A stretch of 64,000 nt of DNA from an uncultured Prevotellaceae bacterium (GCA_946415645.1 CAMKTJ010000008.1:23017-87016); one strand, 5' to 3'; shown: positions 15,507-25,017, numbered from the stretch's first letter. The notes: a model not told the origin generated them from the sequence alone. Translations and numbers: made by a program.

Positions 15507-18497
15507 ATGAACAAAATTCTACGCTATTTGTTTGTAGTCCTGATGGCTACATTCGTTGGATCTGCGAGTGCAGATGAGGTTACGATGAAGTACACTGGTA
15601 CTGAAACAACTAACATGTCGGGAAATAATGATGCAGCTCTGTTGAATCTTGATGCAACGGCATGGTCTGTTGTGGGAGTCAAAGGCTCGGCTAGCAACCT
15701 GCCCGGACTTAACAAGGCAGGAGATGTCCGTTTGTATTATAGTGATAGTGGCAGTAATACGATTGAGGTTTCTTCACTAACCGGTGCAATCATTAGAACT
15801 ATTAAGCTCACTTTTACGGGAACCTCTTATAACAATGTTTCTGTGACTGTAGATGGCACCAAGGTTGACGCTGACGAGGGTGTATACAAAATCAACAACT
15901 CTTCATTTGTGCTGGGCAATGGCAACACATCCAATCAGCAGGTAAGAATAAAAGAGGTCGTGATAGAATACACTACTGGTGGTGGCGACGTTAAGACTCT
16001 CACTAATGTGGAGCTTTCAGATGGTTATGTTACACGCTTCACTCCTGGCAAGGATGGCGATGAGACTCCGTTGCCCACGGCAACTGTCAAGTCCAATGGT
16101 GCTGTTCTTGAGGGTGCTACTGCAACGTGGACACTGAAGATGGGCAACAACTGGGTGATTGGAGAAGAAGAACCCAGTATTGGCAACGGCATGATTTATA
16201 TTCCCAACCACAGTAATGGTGATCTTATCCTGACGGCCAAATATGCTGGCGATGATACCCACGAGGCTAGCAGCAAGAGTTATACCCTGAAGGTGTACAA
16301 GGGCTATATGAGCATCCGTAGCATCCTGGAGGACTTCCCCACGATAGGTGGTGATTCCTGGAAGGATAAGGAAGCAAAATGGAATAAGGGAGAGCTGATT
16401 TCTCTCTGGCAGGTAGATGCACAGAGCCAGACAGAGTTCACGCCCAAGGAGACTTTGGTTACCTATGCCAATGGCTCTCATACTTATATCAAGGATGATT
16501 TTGGTTCTGTGTTACTCTACGGAAGTGGCTTAGGCTTCAAGCAGGGCGATAAGATCTCTGGCGATTTAGGCGAAGGCAAGATTGGCGCTATCTACGGTAC
16601 GCTGAAGACTTACAACGGTCTGCTGGAATTGGTCGTAGCAAAGGAGGATGTTGAATTCGTTACAAAGTCCAGCGATAATGCTGTTGAGCCCAAGACCATT
16701 ACCTTTGCAGAGCTGAGTCAGACATACATGAACGAATATGTAAAGATTGAGAACGCCGAGTTCGTAAGTGCGGATAAGAAGAACCTGACCTTCAAGGTGG
16801 GTGAAGAGACATTGGCTGTTTACAACCAGTGGAGCGTTGATATCGCGACCATGGAAGCCGGTGCTGTTTATACTCTTGAGGGTATGGGTTGTGTATACTA
16901 CAAGGATGGTACTCTTACCAACCAGATTTATCTGACTGGTTTTACAGGTGTCAGACCTCCCTCTACAGTTGAATTATCCGAGGGTTATCTGACACGTTTC
17001 ACTACTGGCAAGGATGGTGATGAGACACCATTGCCTACAGCTACAGTCAAGGCTAATGATGCTGTGATAGAAGGTGCTACCGTTACTTGGACGCTGAAAA
17101 TGGGCGACAACTGGGTAATGGGCGAGGAAGAGCCCAGTATTGGCAATGGCAAGGTTTATATTCCCAGCCATAGTCATGGCGACCTTATCCTGACAGCCAA
17201 ATATGCCGGCAACAGCACTTATGAGGCCAGCAGCAAGAGCTACACCTTGAAGGTTTATAAGGGTTATATGAATATCCAGGATGTTCTGGAGCAGTTCCCA
17301 GAGGTGGGCGGCGATACTTGGGCAGGTAAGGAGTCCGCTTGGACTAAGGGCTATCAGGCTTCTTTCTGGGAGGTAGATGCAAAGAGCGAGACAGAGTTCG
17401 CACCCAAGGAGGCTTTGGTAACCTACGTAAACGGTTCCTATACATACATCCAGGATGATGCTGGTGCCCTGTTGCTTTATGGCAGCGGCTTGGGCTTCAA
17501 GAAGGGTGATATAATCACTTGCGACTTGGGCGAAGACAAGGGCTATGGTGGTATCTACGGAACACTGAAGGCTTATAACGGTCTGTTGGAACTGGCTGTT
17601 GCAAAGACCGATGTGGAGTTTGCTGTCAAGTCCAAGGACAATGCTGTTGAGCCTAAGACTATCACCGTTGACGAGCTGAACCAGTCTAACCTGAGCCAGT
17701 TCCTGAAGATTGACAAGGCTGTCTTCGTTGGTGCCGACAAGGATAATCAGAAGAAGCTTACCTTCATGGTAGATAAGAAGGAGTTCCTGGTGTTCAACCA
17801 GTGGGGTGTTAATGTAGCAGGCCTGAAGGAAGGAACGGAATACACCCTCGAGGGCATGGGTTCTATAGAATACAAGGATGGTAATCTTAGCAACCGCCTT
17901 AACCTGATCAGCTTCGCGGAGAGCGTAAATGCTCCTCGTATCAAGAGCTTCAAGCTGACCATTAACCATGATGGAGATGTGTTCACAGAATCATTCCCTG
18001 CTTCTGAGTGGCAGAATATTGTGATAGAGGGGGAAACTACTTATCTAAATATCAAGAAGATTGAGGTTGAAGTCGGCATCCCCATGAAGTACGTGGGATT
18101 CATTGGCACATTATATAATGCAGAGGATGGCTGGCAACATGATGATACTGCATGGTATACAGTTAATCTTGAGAAACAGAATGATGGACTTTGGACACTT
18201 GAACCAGAGGGCGGAATTGATCTTACCCCACCAGAAGTCGACGGGGCAGGCGGAAGCAAGCCATTGACCTATGAGTTCTTCATCTACGCAGAGGACGAGA
18301 ATGGTACACCTATGCATTACAACAATGATGGAAAGAACTACAAGGTTACCTTCACTCCTGCTGATGATCCTAACGCCATTAGCAATGTGAAGGCTGACAG
18401 CAGTAAGTCTGCTACATATAACCTCTCTGGTCAGCCCGTAACCCGCACCTATAGAGGCGTTGTTATACAGAACGCAAGGAAGGTACTTAGGAAGTGA
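15507..18497 (+). CDS. Secreted protein with two tandem OB-fold-like modules
   Basis: A 996-residue exported protein of unknown function. Signal peptide 1-22 (ends SASA). Residues about 25-155 form a beta-rich domain. Two copies of a roughly 320-residue module follow (about 168-487 and 488-810). Each starts VELS(D/E)GY(V/L)TRFT, has an Ig-like part ending in SYTLKVYKGYM, then an OB-fold-like part with LLYGSGLGFK and YNGLLEL, as in DUF6359-type Bacteroidetes proteins. A C-terminal beta domain (about 810-950) leads to the tail YNLSGQPV...GVVIQN...K, shared in form with the three giant proteins at 39763-59854. Monocistronic with its own promoter. A surface or glycan-associated role is likely but not shown. 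Confidence 0.8.
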   Translation: MNKILRYLFVVLMATFVGSASADEVTMKYTGTETTNMSGNNDAALLNLDATAWSVVGVKGSASNLPGLNKAGDVRLYYSDSGSNTIEVSSLTGAIIRTIKLTFTGTSYNNVSVTVDGTKVDADEGVYKINNSSFVLGNGNTSNQQVRIKEVVIEYTTGGGDVKTLTNVELSDGYVTRFTPGKDGDETPLPTATVKSNGAVLEGATATWTLKMGNNWVIGEEEPSIGNGMIYIPNHSNGDLILTAKYAGDDTHEASSKSYTLKVYKGYMSIRSILEDFPTIGGDSWKDKEAKWNKGELISLWQVDAQSQTEFTPKETLVTYANGSHTYIKDDFGSVLLYGSGLGFKQGDKISGDLGEGKIGAIYGTLKTYNGLLELVVAKEDVEFVTKSSDNAVEPKTITFAELSQTYMNEYVKIENAEFVSADKKNLTFKVGEETLAVYNQWSVDIATMEAGAVYTLEGMGCVYYKDGTLTNQIYLTGFTGVRPPSTVELSEGYLTRFTTGKDGDETPLPTATVKANDAVIEGATVTWTLKMGDNWVMGEEEPSIGNGKVYIPSHSHGDLILTAKYAGNSTYEASSKSYTLKVYKGYMNIQDVLEQFPEVGGDTWAGKESAWTKGYQASFWEVDAKSETEFAPKEALVTYVNGSYTYIQDDAGALLLYGSGLGFKKGDIITCDLGEDKGYGGIYGTLKAYNGLLELAVAKTDVEFAVKSKDNAVEPKTITVDELNQSNLSQFLKIDKAVFVGADKDNQKKLTFMVDKKEFLVFNQWGVNVAGLKEGTEYTLEGMGSIEYKDGNLSNRLNLISFAESVNAPRIKSFKLTINHDGDVFTESFPASEWQNIVIEGETTYLNIKKIEVEVGIPMKYVGFIGTLYNAEDGWQHDDTAWYTVNLEKQNDGLWTLEPEGGIDLTPPEVDGAGGSKPLTYEFFIYAEDENGTPMHYNNDGKNYKVTFTPADDPNAISNVKADSSKSATYNLSGQPVTRTYRGVVIQNARKVLRK

Positions 18498-18687
18498 AGA
18501 ATGAAGAGTGAAGAATTAGAAATTCAAAATTCAAAATTCAAAAAGCAACGCTAAGGCTGCGATTGAGCGAGAGAATAACGATGCTTGCATCAGTTCTTCC
18601 GAGCGTGAGCAGGCTCGAACGAAGTTCAACCCCTAACCGCTCACCCTTTTTCCCACCCTCGGGAGGGTAAGGGTGGGGCTCCTAACC

Positions 18688-18721
18688 AAACAGCCGCACT
18701 CCAAACAGGGTGCGGCTGTTT
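18688..18721. terminator. Perfect 12-bp hairpin, probable terminator
   Basis: AAACAGCCGCAC (18688-18699) and GTGCGGCTGTTT (18710-18721) are exact reverse complements across a 10-nt loop. The A and T ends let it serve either strand; here it separates two rightward genes. Confidence 0.65.
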
Positions 18722-18795
18722 ATATTCATAAAGGTGGTATTATAACGTACTATACAGAGAACAAGTGATTTGAAGATTTCTTGGGCAAAAAGTTA

Positions 18796-18822
18796 TTTGT
18801 TTGGGAAAAATTTGTATCTTTG
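18796..18822 (+). promoter_or_regulatory. Promoter of the glutaminase-like gene
   Basis: TTTG (18796-18799) and TATCTTTGC (18815-18823); ATG 66 nt downstream. Confidence 0.7.
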
Positions 18823-18888
18823 CACGCAAATTACCCTAAAAACCATCCAAAAAGAGAAATCAGAATAATCAGATAATCAAAAATTATA

Positions 18889-21486
18889 ATGAGAAGAAGA
18901 ATCTTATCCGCATTCCTGTTTGTTGCCACTATGGCTTGTGCACAGACAGCAGAGTTTTTCAAGCCTTATGCCAGTACAGACCTGCGTTTGCCCTCTGTAC
19001 CTCTGGTAGTGAATGACCCCTATTTTTCTATCTGGTCGCCCTACGACAAGTTGACTGACGGTACTACCCGCCATTGGACCAACGATGAGAAGCCTCTATT
19101 GGGTCTTCTGCGTGTGGACGGTACCACCTATCGCTTTATGGGTGCTGAGCAGAACTACGTGCTCTCTTCCATTGCTCCTATGTCAGATGAGGAGCGTTGG
19201 GAAGGTAAGGTAACCCGCAAGACTCCTGCTGACGGTTGGCAAAAGGAAAGCTTTGATGCCAGCAGTTGGAAGACTGAGAAGGCTGCCTGGGGTAGCGAGG
19301 GAGAGAATATCAGCAGCCGCTGGGGACAGACCGGCAGTGATATATACATCCGTCGTGAGGTGGAGCTTACTGCCCAGCAGCTGCAGGAGGATCTGTACGT
19401 GAAGTATTCTCATGATGATGTCTTCGAGCTTTATATCAATGGTACCAAGGTAGCTGATACAGGCGAGACTTGGGTCAATGGTGTGGTACTGCACTTGGAT
19501 GGCGACCTGAAGAACCTCCTTCATGCAGGCAAGAACATTATTGCTGCACATTGCCACAATACAACCGGTGGTGCGTATGCCGACTTCGGCCTCTTCAAGA
19601 ACATCAAGCCCCGTGGTGCCAATATCCAGGTGGCTGAACAGAAGAGTGTAGATGTATTGGCTACCAATACCTATTATACTTTCGTCTGCGGTCCTGTAGA
19701 ATTGGACGTAGTATTCACAGCTCCTATGCTGATTGACGATTACGACCTTATCTCTATGCCTATCAACTACATCTCTTATCAGGTACGCTCTACCGACGGC
19801 AAGAAGCACGATGTTCAGATTTACATCAGTGCTAACCCCTTGCAGGCTGTGAACAAGGATACACAGGCTACCATCACTACTATGGGTAACGAGAAGGGTG
19901 TCCGCTATGTGCGTACAGGTACCGTAGAGCAGCCCATTCTGGCTAAGTCGGGTGACGGTATCTGCATCGACTGGGGTTACTTCTATATGCCTGCTATCAA
20001 CGGTCTGGTGATGATGGGTGATGCCTCAGAAGTTCAGAATAACTTTGTGGAGACAGGCAGGACCTTCCGCATGGGCGATCAGGGTAGACGTATGCAGGGT
20101 GGCCAGCGTGGCGGCTTTGGCGGTTGGAACCGTGGCATCATTGCCCGCAAGCCTGCAGAGATGCCTGCCCTGGCTTATACCCATGACTTCGGCTCTGTAG
20201 AGACAGCCAGCAGCTTCATGATGATGGGTTACGATGAGATTGAGGATATCGAATACTTCTACAACCGCTACAAGGCCTACTGGGCGCATGGTGGCAGCGT
20301 AACCATCTTTGATGCTTTCAAGAATATGCAGAACGGCTACGCTAATATCATGCAGCGCTGTCGTGCCTTCGATAAGATGATCTATGACGACGGCTTCAAG
20401 TCGGGTGGCAAGGAATATGCCGAGATTCTCTCTGGCTCTTACCGTCATGTGATGGCAGCCCACAAGCTCTTCCAGGATAAGGATGGCAACCTGCTGTGGT
20501 TCTCTAAGGAGAATAACTCCAACGGTTGTGTCAACACCGTTGACCTTACCTATCCCGAGGCTCCGCTGGTTCTCTGCTATAATCCCAACTTGCAGAAGGC
20601 CATGATGACCTCTATCTTCGACTATAGCAAGAGCGGTCGTTGGACCAAGCCTTTCGCTGCTCACGACCTGGGTCAGTACCCCTTGGCTAACAAGCAGGTG
20701 TATGGTGGCGATATGCCCCTTGAGGAGTCTGGTAACATGCTTACCCTGGCTGCTGAGATCTGTAAGTTGGATGGTAACACAGCCTATGTAGATCCTTACT
20801 GGGATATGATGACCGTTTGGGTAGATTACCTGGTAGAGAACGGCTTGCATCCTGCCAATCAGCTCTGTACCGATGACTTTGCCGGTCACTGGGCTGGTAA
20901 CTGTAACTTGGCAATTAAGGCCATCATGGGTATTGCCGGTTATGCCGAGATGGCCAAGATGAAGGGTCAGGACGATGTTTACCAGAAGTATAACGCTAAG
21001 GCCAAGGAGATGGCTGCTGCCTGGGAGAAAGAGACCAAGGTAGGCGACCACTACGAGTTGGCATATGGTGCTGGCAAGGATACATGGAGCCAGAAATATA
21101 ATATGGTATGGGATAAGCTGTGGAATACCGGCATCATCCCCAACGATGCTATGCAGACAGAGATCAAGTACTACCTGACCAAGCAGAACAAGTATGGCCT
21201 GCCCCTGGATTGCCGTAAGGACTACACCAAGAGCGACTGGATACTATGGACCGCTGCTATGGCTCCTGATGCTGATACGTTCAAGAAGTTCGTCAGCCCC
21301 GTCTATAAGTATATCAACGAGACTGAGAGCCGTGTGCCCATCTCTGACTGGAGCGACACCAAGACTGGTCGTATGACAGGCTTCAAGGCTCGTAGCGTTA
21401 TTGGTGGCTACTGGTTCCGTGTGCTCATGGATAAGGTAAATCCTGCCCCCGCAGCACCCGCTAAGGCTAAGAAGGGTAAGAAGTAA
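18889..21486 (+). CDS. Secreted glutaminase A-like protein (DUF4964/5127/4965/1793 type)
   Basis: An 865-residue exported protein. Signal peptide about 1-19. The order resembles fungal and Bacteroidetes glutaminase A: a DUF4964-like start (LPSVPLVVNDPYFSIWSPYD, about 34-53), a DUF5127-like beta domain, then an alpha/alpha barrel (DUF4965/DUF1793) with WFSKENNSNGCVNTVDLTYP (about 544-563), HDLGQYPLANKQ and WAGNCNLAIKAIMG. Residues about 100-245 include a jelly-roll-like piece (DLYVKYSHDDVFELYINGTK) of the kind seen in glycoside-hydrolase sugar-binding domains, which appears to be inserted. The tail APAAPAKAKKGKK is basic. Substrate is uncertain: the family name is glutaminase, but the barrel resembles glycoside hydrolases and could act on sugars. 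Confidence 0.85.
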   Translation: MRRRILSAFLFVATMACAQTAEFFKPYASTDLRLPSVPLVVNDPYFSIWSPYDKLTDGTTRHWTNDEKPLLGLLRVDGTTYRFMGAEQNYVLSSIAPMSDEERWEGKVTRKTPADGWQKESFDASSWKTEKAAWGSEGENISSRWGQTGSDIYIRREVELTAQQLQEDLYVKYSHDDVFELYINGTKVADTGETWVNGVVLHLDGDLKNLLHAGKNIIAAHCHNTTGGAYADFGLFKNIKPRGANIQVAEQKSVDVLATNTYYTFVCGPVELDVVFTAPMLIDDYDLISMPINYISYQVRSTDGKKHDVQIYISANPLQAVNKDTQATITTMGNEKGVRYVRTGTVEQPILAKSGDGICIDWGYFYMPAINGLVMMGDASEVQNNFVETGRTFRMGDQGRRMQGGQRGGFGGWNRGIIARKPAEMPALAYTHDFGSVETASSFMMMGYDEIEDIEYFYNRYKAYWAHGGSVTIFDAFKNMQNGYANIMQRCRAFDKMIYDDGFKSGGKEYAEILSGSYRHVMAAHKLFQDKDGNLLWFSKENNSNGCVNTVDLTYPEAPLVLCYNPNLQKAMMTSIFDYSKSGRWTKPFAAHDLGQYPLANKQVYGGDMPLEESGNMLTLAAEICKLDGNTAYVDPYWDMMTVWVDYLVENGLHPANQLCTDDFAGHWAGNCNLAIKAIMGIAGYAEMAKMKGQDDVYQKYNAKAKEMAAAWEKETKVGDHYELAYGAGKDTWSQKYNMVWDKLWNTGIIPNDAMQTEIKYYLTKQNKYGLPLDCRKDYTKSDWILWTAAMAPDADTFKKFVSPVYKYINETESRVPISDWSDTKTGRMTGFKARSVIGGYWFRVLMDKVNPAPAAPAKAKKGKK

Positions 21487-21512
21487 AGTTTCTGCTCCCC
21501 GTTAGTGGAGCG

Positions 21513-21540
21513 GTTAGCGGTTAAAGGTTAGCGGTTAGCG
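21513..21540. repeat. Heptamer array, four units
   Basis: GTTAGCG, GTTAAAG, GTTAGCG, GTTAGCG. All but the first base match the array at 32873-32900, 11 kb away (27 of 28 positions). Confidence 0.85.
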
Positions 21541-21590
21541 AAAGACTCCCTTAAACTCCCCCTCGAGTGGGATAGGGTTAATAATATAGA

Positions 21591-21630
21591 AAAAGCCCCT
21601 GGTCAATTTTGATCAGAGGCTTTTCTTTAT
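21591..21630. terminator. Terminator after the glutaminase-like gene
   Basis: AAAAGCCCCTGGTCA (21591-21605) pairs with TGATCAGAGGCTTTT (21610-21624) with two mismatches, then CTTTATTT. It also has A-runs on the left, so it may work in both directions between the convergent genes. Confidence 0.7.
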
Positions 21631-21740
21631 TTATGTTCTTCTCTCAACCCTCTATATAGAGAGTATAAGCGAATCAATAATTGTTGTTCTGGTTTTCCTA
21701 AGGCGTTTTTGGGGGCTCAGATATCTGATATTTCTAAGCT

Positions 21741-22108
21741 TTACCTTTCGTAGATTGATTTATCTGGCAAGACCTCTTCCAGACGTTTCTGAAGTAGTAT
21801 CTTCCCATAGTAATAGTTATCGTGATACTCGTCATTGAGTACTATCACGTCACAGCCCGTAAAATCCAGATTGCTAATACTGTCTTCATCTCTGAAACGG
21901 ACATTACGATGTATATGTTCCGTATCCACGGCATGAATCTTTTTATGCTGCGCAGTTGGTAACGTAATGTCTCCCAGTCACGGAAGCGGGTCGCGTTATT
22001 GCTCCAGTCACTCACGCCAGACACATACTTTCTGTACTCCAAGAGCCAGTTCCTGTCGCTACAATCTACAAATGGTATTACATAGTCTATGGACATAGAT
22101 GCATCCAT
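21741..22108 (-). pseudogene. Remnant of a Stealth-type capsule phosphotransferase gene
   Basis: The minus-strand frame from 22108 begins with an N-terminus like Stealth-family capsule phosphotransferases: IDYVIPFVDCSDRNWL (Stealth CR1-like), then TRFRDWETLRYQLRSIKRF and PWIRNIYIV (CR2 start). After about 70 residues the match stops and the frame closes at 21845. A second frame (21741-21929) carries another protein-like stretch ending LLQKRLEEVLPDKSIYER that I cannot place. Intact Stealth proteins have over 300 residues, so this is a truncated gene with a deletion or frameshift. It lies in an A/T-rich patch with another glycosyltransferase remnant (23664-23789). Confidence 0.65.
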
Positions 22109-22140
22109 ATTTCTATATGAACATCCTTGATTCTGTTGGT

Positions 22141-22794
22141 TTATCTTACATATTCGACCGCATAATGCTGCGGTGTATTATTTACAGTTTTCTCAATCAC
22201 TCTGTCAGGAAAAACAAATCGAATCTTATGAGGAACCGAGTCCGTTTCGTTAAGGGAGAAGAGACAACAATTTTCAGGTTCTATAAAATGGTATATCTCT
22301 TCACCTCTCAAGAATCTCTCGTGTATTTTTATATCATTGTCCCAAAGTACAGACCATATGGTATCTTGGCCATAAAGGGTCAACATATCATAAGATCCTC
22401 CTGACCCATACGGAACAATCGAAGAGAAACAATCGTTCAAACATATGCCATATTCAGTTTCGATAAATATATTCATCAGAGAATCTTCTGAAACATTTGG
22501 GAAATGGTCTACTGCATCATAATAGATACTGGGATGAATTTCCGTCCTCGTCCCTTCTCTCAGCCCTGTTTTCATAAGATATAGTTTCTTGCCCGATAAC
22601 AAGCTGTCCCCATCTATGATTACTCTTTGTAAGGTAACATCTGATATAACATACGTATGTGGATACCTCTTTAGAGAGATTACATAGATAATCCAATAGG
22701 CTGTTATACAGAACAATATGCATCCACATATTCCAATCAGAAGGAATCGGACAATTTTCCATATAAGATGATATGCTCTCTTCATATTAATCAT
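22141..22794 (-). CDS. Unknown membrane-anchored protein
   Basis: A 217-residue protein (214 if it starts at the Met at 22785). One strong membrane segment (about 15-40, FLLIGICGCILFCITAYWIIYVI) is followed by a hydrophilic extracytoplasmic domain with several aromatic and acidic stretches and no motif I recognise. It lies 47 bp after the lipoprotein gene at 22842, so the two are probably co-transcribed. A/T-rich and unlike its core neighbours in composition, which suggests acquisition. Confidence 0.65.
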   Translation of the reverse strand: MINMKRAYHLIWKIVRFLLIGICGCILFCITAYWIIYVISLKRYPHTYVISDVTLQRVIIDGDSLLSGKKLYLMKTGLREGTRTEIHPSIYYDAVDHFPNVSEDSLMNIFIETEYGICLNDCFSSIVPYGSGGSYDMLTLYGQDTIWSVLWDNDIKIHERFLRGEEIYHFIEPENCCLFSLNETDSVPHKIRFVFPDRVIEKTVNNTPQHYAVEYVR

Positions 22795-22841
22795 CTATCA
22801 ATTATATATAATCCCCAACAATTAGACATACAAGAAGCCTA

Positions 22842-23645
22842 TTATAATACTTCCTTCGGTTTTACTTTCTCTCCCGCCGGAAAATAGCGAAAAAAGAAAC
22901 TCTTCTTGTAAAGAGAATCAGGGAAAGGTTGGACTTCTCCATTTTTTTGATGTTTACTATAAGGGAAATAAGAACTTTTCAATTCAACTGGCAGCGGTAT
23001 TTTTAGTTCATTCAGATATTTAACAAGCTGTCTTTCTGTAAGTGGTCCATAGAGGTCCGTCGTAAGGCGGTTTATCACCCAATAATCAAAGTCCTTGCTT
23101 TCAAAAATTAATCTCTGTCCTTCAAATGTATATGAATCCAAATGTAGTTTGTCTATAGGAATTTCTCTATAGGACTCGTCAAATAGATGCGTATAACCTA
23201 GAATACGTCCAGGCAAGCGACATTCCAATATTATCCACCTATCCAAGAAACATTCACGATGGACGTGTCCAAAGCACAATTCCGTTTGTGTCCTGTAATA
23301 TCCAAGATATAAGGTGTCTGTCCTACCCGTTGGGCGATGGACATAGAGTGGATATATGTATTGAAACTCGCGACAACTATCTCCTTCATGCGAAAGCTCC
23401 AGTTTTGTAGAATCAAGACACCATAGGTTACAGACATCTGCTTCGTAAAATGGAGTTCCTGAGATGTGAGTGTTATCTATAAATGAGCTATCAGGTCGAT
23501 AAATCACAAAAGGCCTATTCCCGTCATCATAAGTCCATGCAAATTTATACAATCCCACATCTGGTCCTCTCTCACAGGAAAAGCATAAAGGTAATAGGCA
23601 GGAAACTATTCCTATATGTAGAAGTACTATTTTATAATTTAACAT
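22842..23645 (-). CDS. Unknown lipoprotein
   Basis: A 267-residue exported protein. The N-terminus has a lipoprotein signal with the lipobox LCFSC (cysteine at about residue 24), so it should be lipid-anchored in the envelope. The mature part is rich in aromatic residues and has pairs such as GTPFYEADVC and DSYTFEGQRLIFESKDFDYW, but matches no family I know. It is probably transcribed from the promoter at 23842-23873, which belonged to the truncated gene upstream, and with the membrane-protein gene downstream. Confidence 0.65.
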   Translation of the reverse strand: MLNYKIVLLHIGIVSCLLPLCFSCERGPDVGLYKFAWTYDDGNRPFVIYRPDSSFIDNTHISGTPFYEADVCNLWCLDSTKLELSHEGDSCREFQYIYPLYVHRPTGRTDTLYLGYYRTQTELCFGHVHRECFLDRWIILECRLPGRILGYTHLFDESYREIPIDKLHLDSYTFEGQRLIFESKDFDYWVINRLTTDLYGPLTERQLVKYLNELKIPLPVELKSSYFPYSKHQKNGEVQPFPDSLYKKSFFFRYFPAGEKVKPKEVL

Positions 23646-23663
23646 AATGTAGCTATCGAGTCC

Positions 23664-23789
23664 TCAATGTTCCCTCAGGCTCAGGCAACTTAAAGCCCAC
23701 GACATCAGGTTGTATTCAGGGTGCGACCATCCAAAGGGGTACTTTAAGGGGTCTCTACCTGCCGTCCAGAAGGTTTGTACAATTCTCAT
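23664..23789 (-). pseudogene. 5' stub of a DUF6734-like glycosyltransferase gene
   Basis: The minus strand encodes a 41-residue peptide starting MRIVQTFWTAGRDPLKYPFG and continuing ...WSHPEYNLMSWALSCLSLREH, then TGA. This closely resembles the N-terminus of a Bacteroidetes protein family of about 300 residues (DUF6734-like, probable polysaccharide biosynthesis), as I remember it. Only the start survives, with its promoter; the following sequence is the lipoprotein gene. It is a truncated gene whose promoter now reads into 22842-23645. Confidence 0.65.
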
Positions 23790-23841
23790 GTTAAAATGTG
23801 TTTAATACGGTGTGCGCGTTCTTTCTTAAGATTAAACAACA

Positions 23842-23873
23842 CAAAAATACTATGTTTTTATAGAAAGGACAAA
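23842..23873 (-). promoter_or_regulatory. Promoter of the truncated gene and the lipoprotein run
   Basis: On the minus strand TTTG (23870-23873) and TATTTTTG (23842-23849) stand 20 bp apart, in the Bacteroidetes spacing, 53 nt before the stub's ATG. Confidence 0.55.
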
Positions 23874-23990
23874 ATTCTAAAATATACTTTATGCAACTTT
23901 TAGCATAATTTATGATATAAGAAGGTTTGTCTTAGATTTCGGAGGGGGATTTCTTGTTTTCTTTTGGATTATCGAAAAAAACTCGTTGGT

Positions 23991-24023
23991 TTTGTTGTAT
24001 ATAACAAGAAAATAGTATATTTG
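23991..24023 (+). promoter_or_regulatory. Promoter of the 24048 gene
   Basis: TTTG (23991-23994) and TATATTTG (24016-24023). The boxes lie inside a longer open frame, which rules out starts upstream of 24048. Confidence 0.6.
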
Positions 24024-24047
24024 AGGCGAAAAATACACATTCTGGTT

Positions 24048-24863
24048 ATGATTACGCTATCAAAAAACTATTCTTTGTTATCTGCACTACTGGTGCTGAT
24101 GTTCTTTACTCCTTCTAAGATGAATGCTCAGGAGGATGTGCCCAGGTTCTATGTAGAAGCCGCCTTTCATGATGTGTGGCCTTCTGCTGGTATTGATGTA
24201 ATTCAGGCAAGAGCCAATGCCTTTGTCTTTGAGGGAAAGTATGATGAGTACATTAAGTGGGAGATTCAGAATTATCAGAAAAGAAGGAAACTGTGGAAGA
24301 AGCTAGACAAGAAGTATGGCAAGAAGATGAAAGCGTGTAAAGATGAAGATGAGAGGGACAGTATCAGTGATATACTCATACATAAAAAACGTGAGATAAG
24401 TCGCGTAAATAACCCTTACCCCAGGCATAACTATGTGGTGATGATTGAACCTTCGTTTAAACCGCATTGCAGTTTTGCTGTAGAAAAAGATACGCTGGTC
24501 TATATGGAATATGCAAAAGGCAAACAGAAGAAAAGTAAACAGTTTGCTGTTACCTCTCAGGCAATGTCTGCGCCTGAGGAATTCTGCACAGTCTTTAGAC
24601 ATCTGATGGAAAGGATGACATATTCTGCCAAAATCAGAGAAGAACCCAGTAGGACTATGGATGGAACAAATTATAAGGTTCTTGTAGGTCCCTACCCAAC
24701 GCATATTGTTAGCGTTCATTCTCCTTGGGGTGAGAACGGGAAGGCTCTTCGGGCATTGTTCAACAATATCTCTGAGGCAGCCAAGAAGCAGGATGCTGCT
24801 GCCCTGCAGTCCCTCCTTCCAGAAGTAAAGCGCTTTAGCTCCCTTTACGACAAGCTGAAATGA
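24048..24863 (+). CDS. Unknown secreted protein
   Basis: A 271-residue exported protein. I start at 24048 because the promoter covers the region before it and because this Met opens a good signal peptide (about 1-27, ending MNAQ). The mature part has a charged helical stretch (KWEIQNYQKRRKLWKKLDKK), a middle beta part and a helical C-terminus (ALRALFNNISEAAKKQDAAAL). No family recognised. The gene is alone, and the 400 bp after it are repeat-rich. Confidence 0.7.
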   Translation: MITLSKNYSLLSALLVLMFFTPSKMNAQEDVPRFYVEAAFHDVWPSAGIDVIQARANAFVFEGKYDEYIKWEIQNYQKRRKLWKKLDKKYGKKMKACKDEDERDSISDILIHKKREISRVNNPYPRHNYVVMIEPSFKPHCSFAVEKDTLVYMEYAKGKQKKSKQFAVTSQAMSAPEEFCTVFRHLMERMTYSAKIREEPSRTMDGTNYKVLVGPYPTHIVSVHSPWGENGKALRALFNNISEAAKKQDAAALQSLLPEVKRFSSLYDKLK

Positions 24864-24930
24864 CGTTATTCATTTAACTTCCAGTTTTTCCTGACGATAG
24901 TATAAGCCTTGTCGGACTTTTGCAGCCTCG

Positions 24931-24999
24931 GGAGTCTGCACGTGTTACCCCCAGGAGCCTACACGTGTAGGCTCGGGGAGGGTACAAATGTAAGCTCGT
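24931..24999. repeat. Three GGAG-CACGTGT motifs phased at 23 bp
   Basis: GGAGTCTGCACGTGTTA (24931), GGAGCCTACACGTGTAG (24954) and the diverged GGAGGGTACAAATGTAAG (24977) start exactly 23 bp apart. The central copy contains the palindrome CCTACACGTGTAGG. Confidence 0.75.
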
Positions 25000-25017
25000 T
25001 TACCCCTTGTTTCTGAA

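Larger units (their letters stand above)
18498..18888. other. Intergenic region with repeats, hairpins and a promoter
   Basis: After the stop come three ATTCAAA heptamers (about 18521-18543). Then follow a segment with palindrome GATGCTTGCATC (18577-18588), a CCCACCCTC/GAGGGTAAGGGTGGG hairpin (about 18651-18677), a 12-bp perfect hairpin (18688-18721) and the promoter of the next gene. No coding potential was recognised. Confidence 0.6.

Noticed and set aside
16974..17969. 331-codon minus-strand frame opposite the duplicated module
   Set aside because: It mirrors the repeat of the real gene, which is supported by signal peptide, domains and tail.
20026..21051. 341-codon minus-strand frame inside the glutaminase-like gene
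   Set aside because: Antisense shadow of a well-supported gene.
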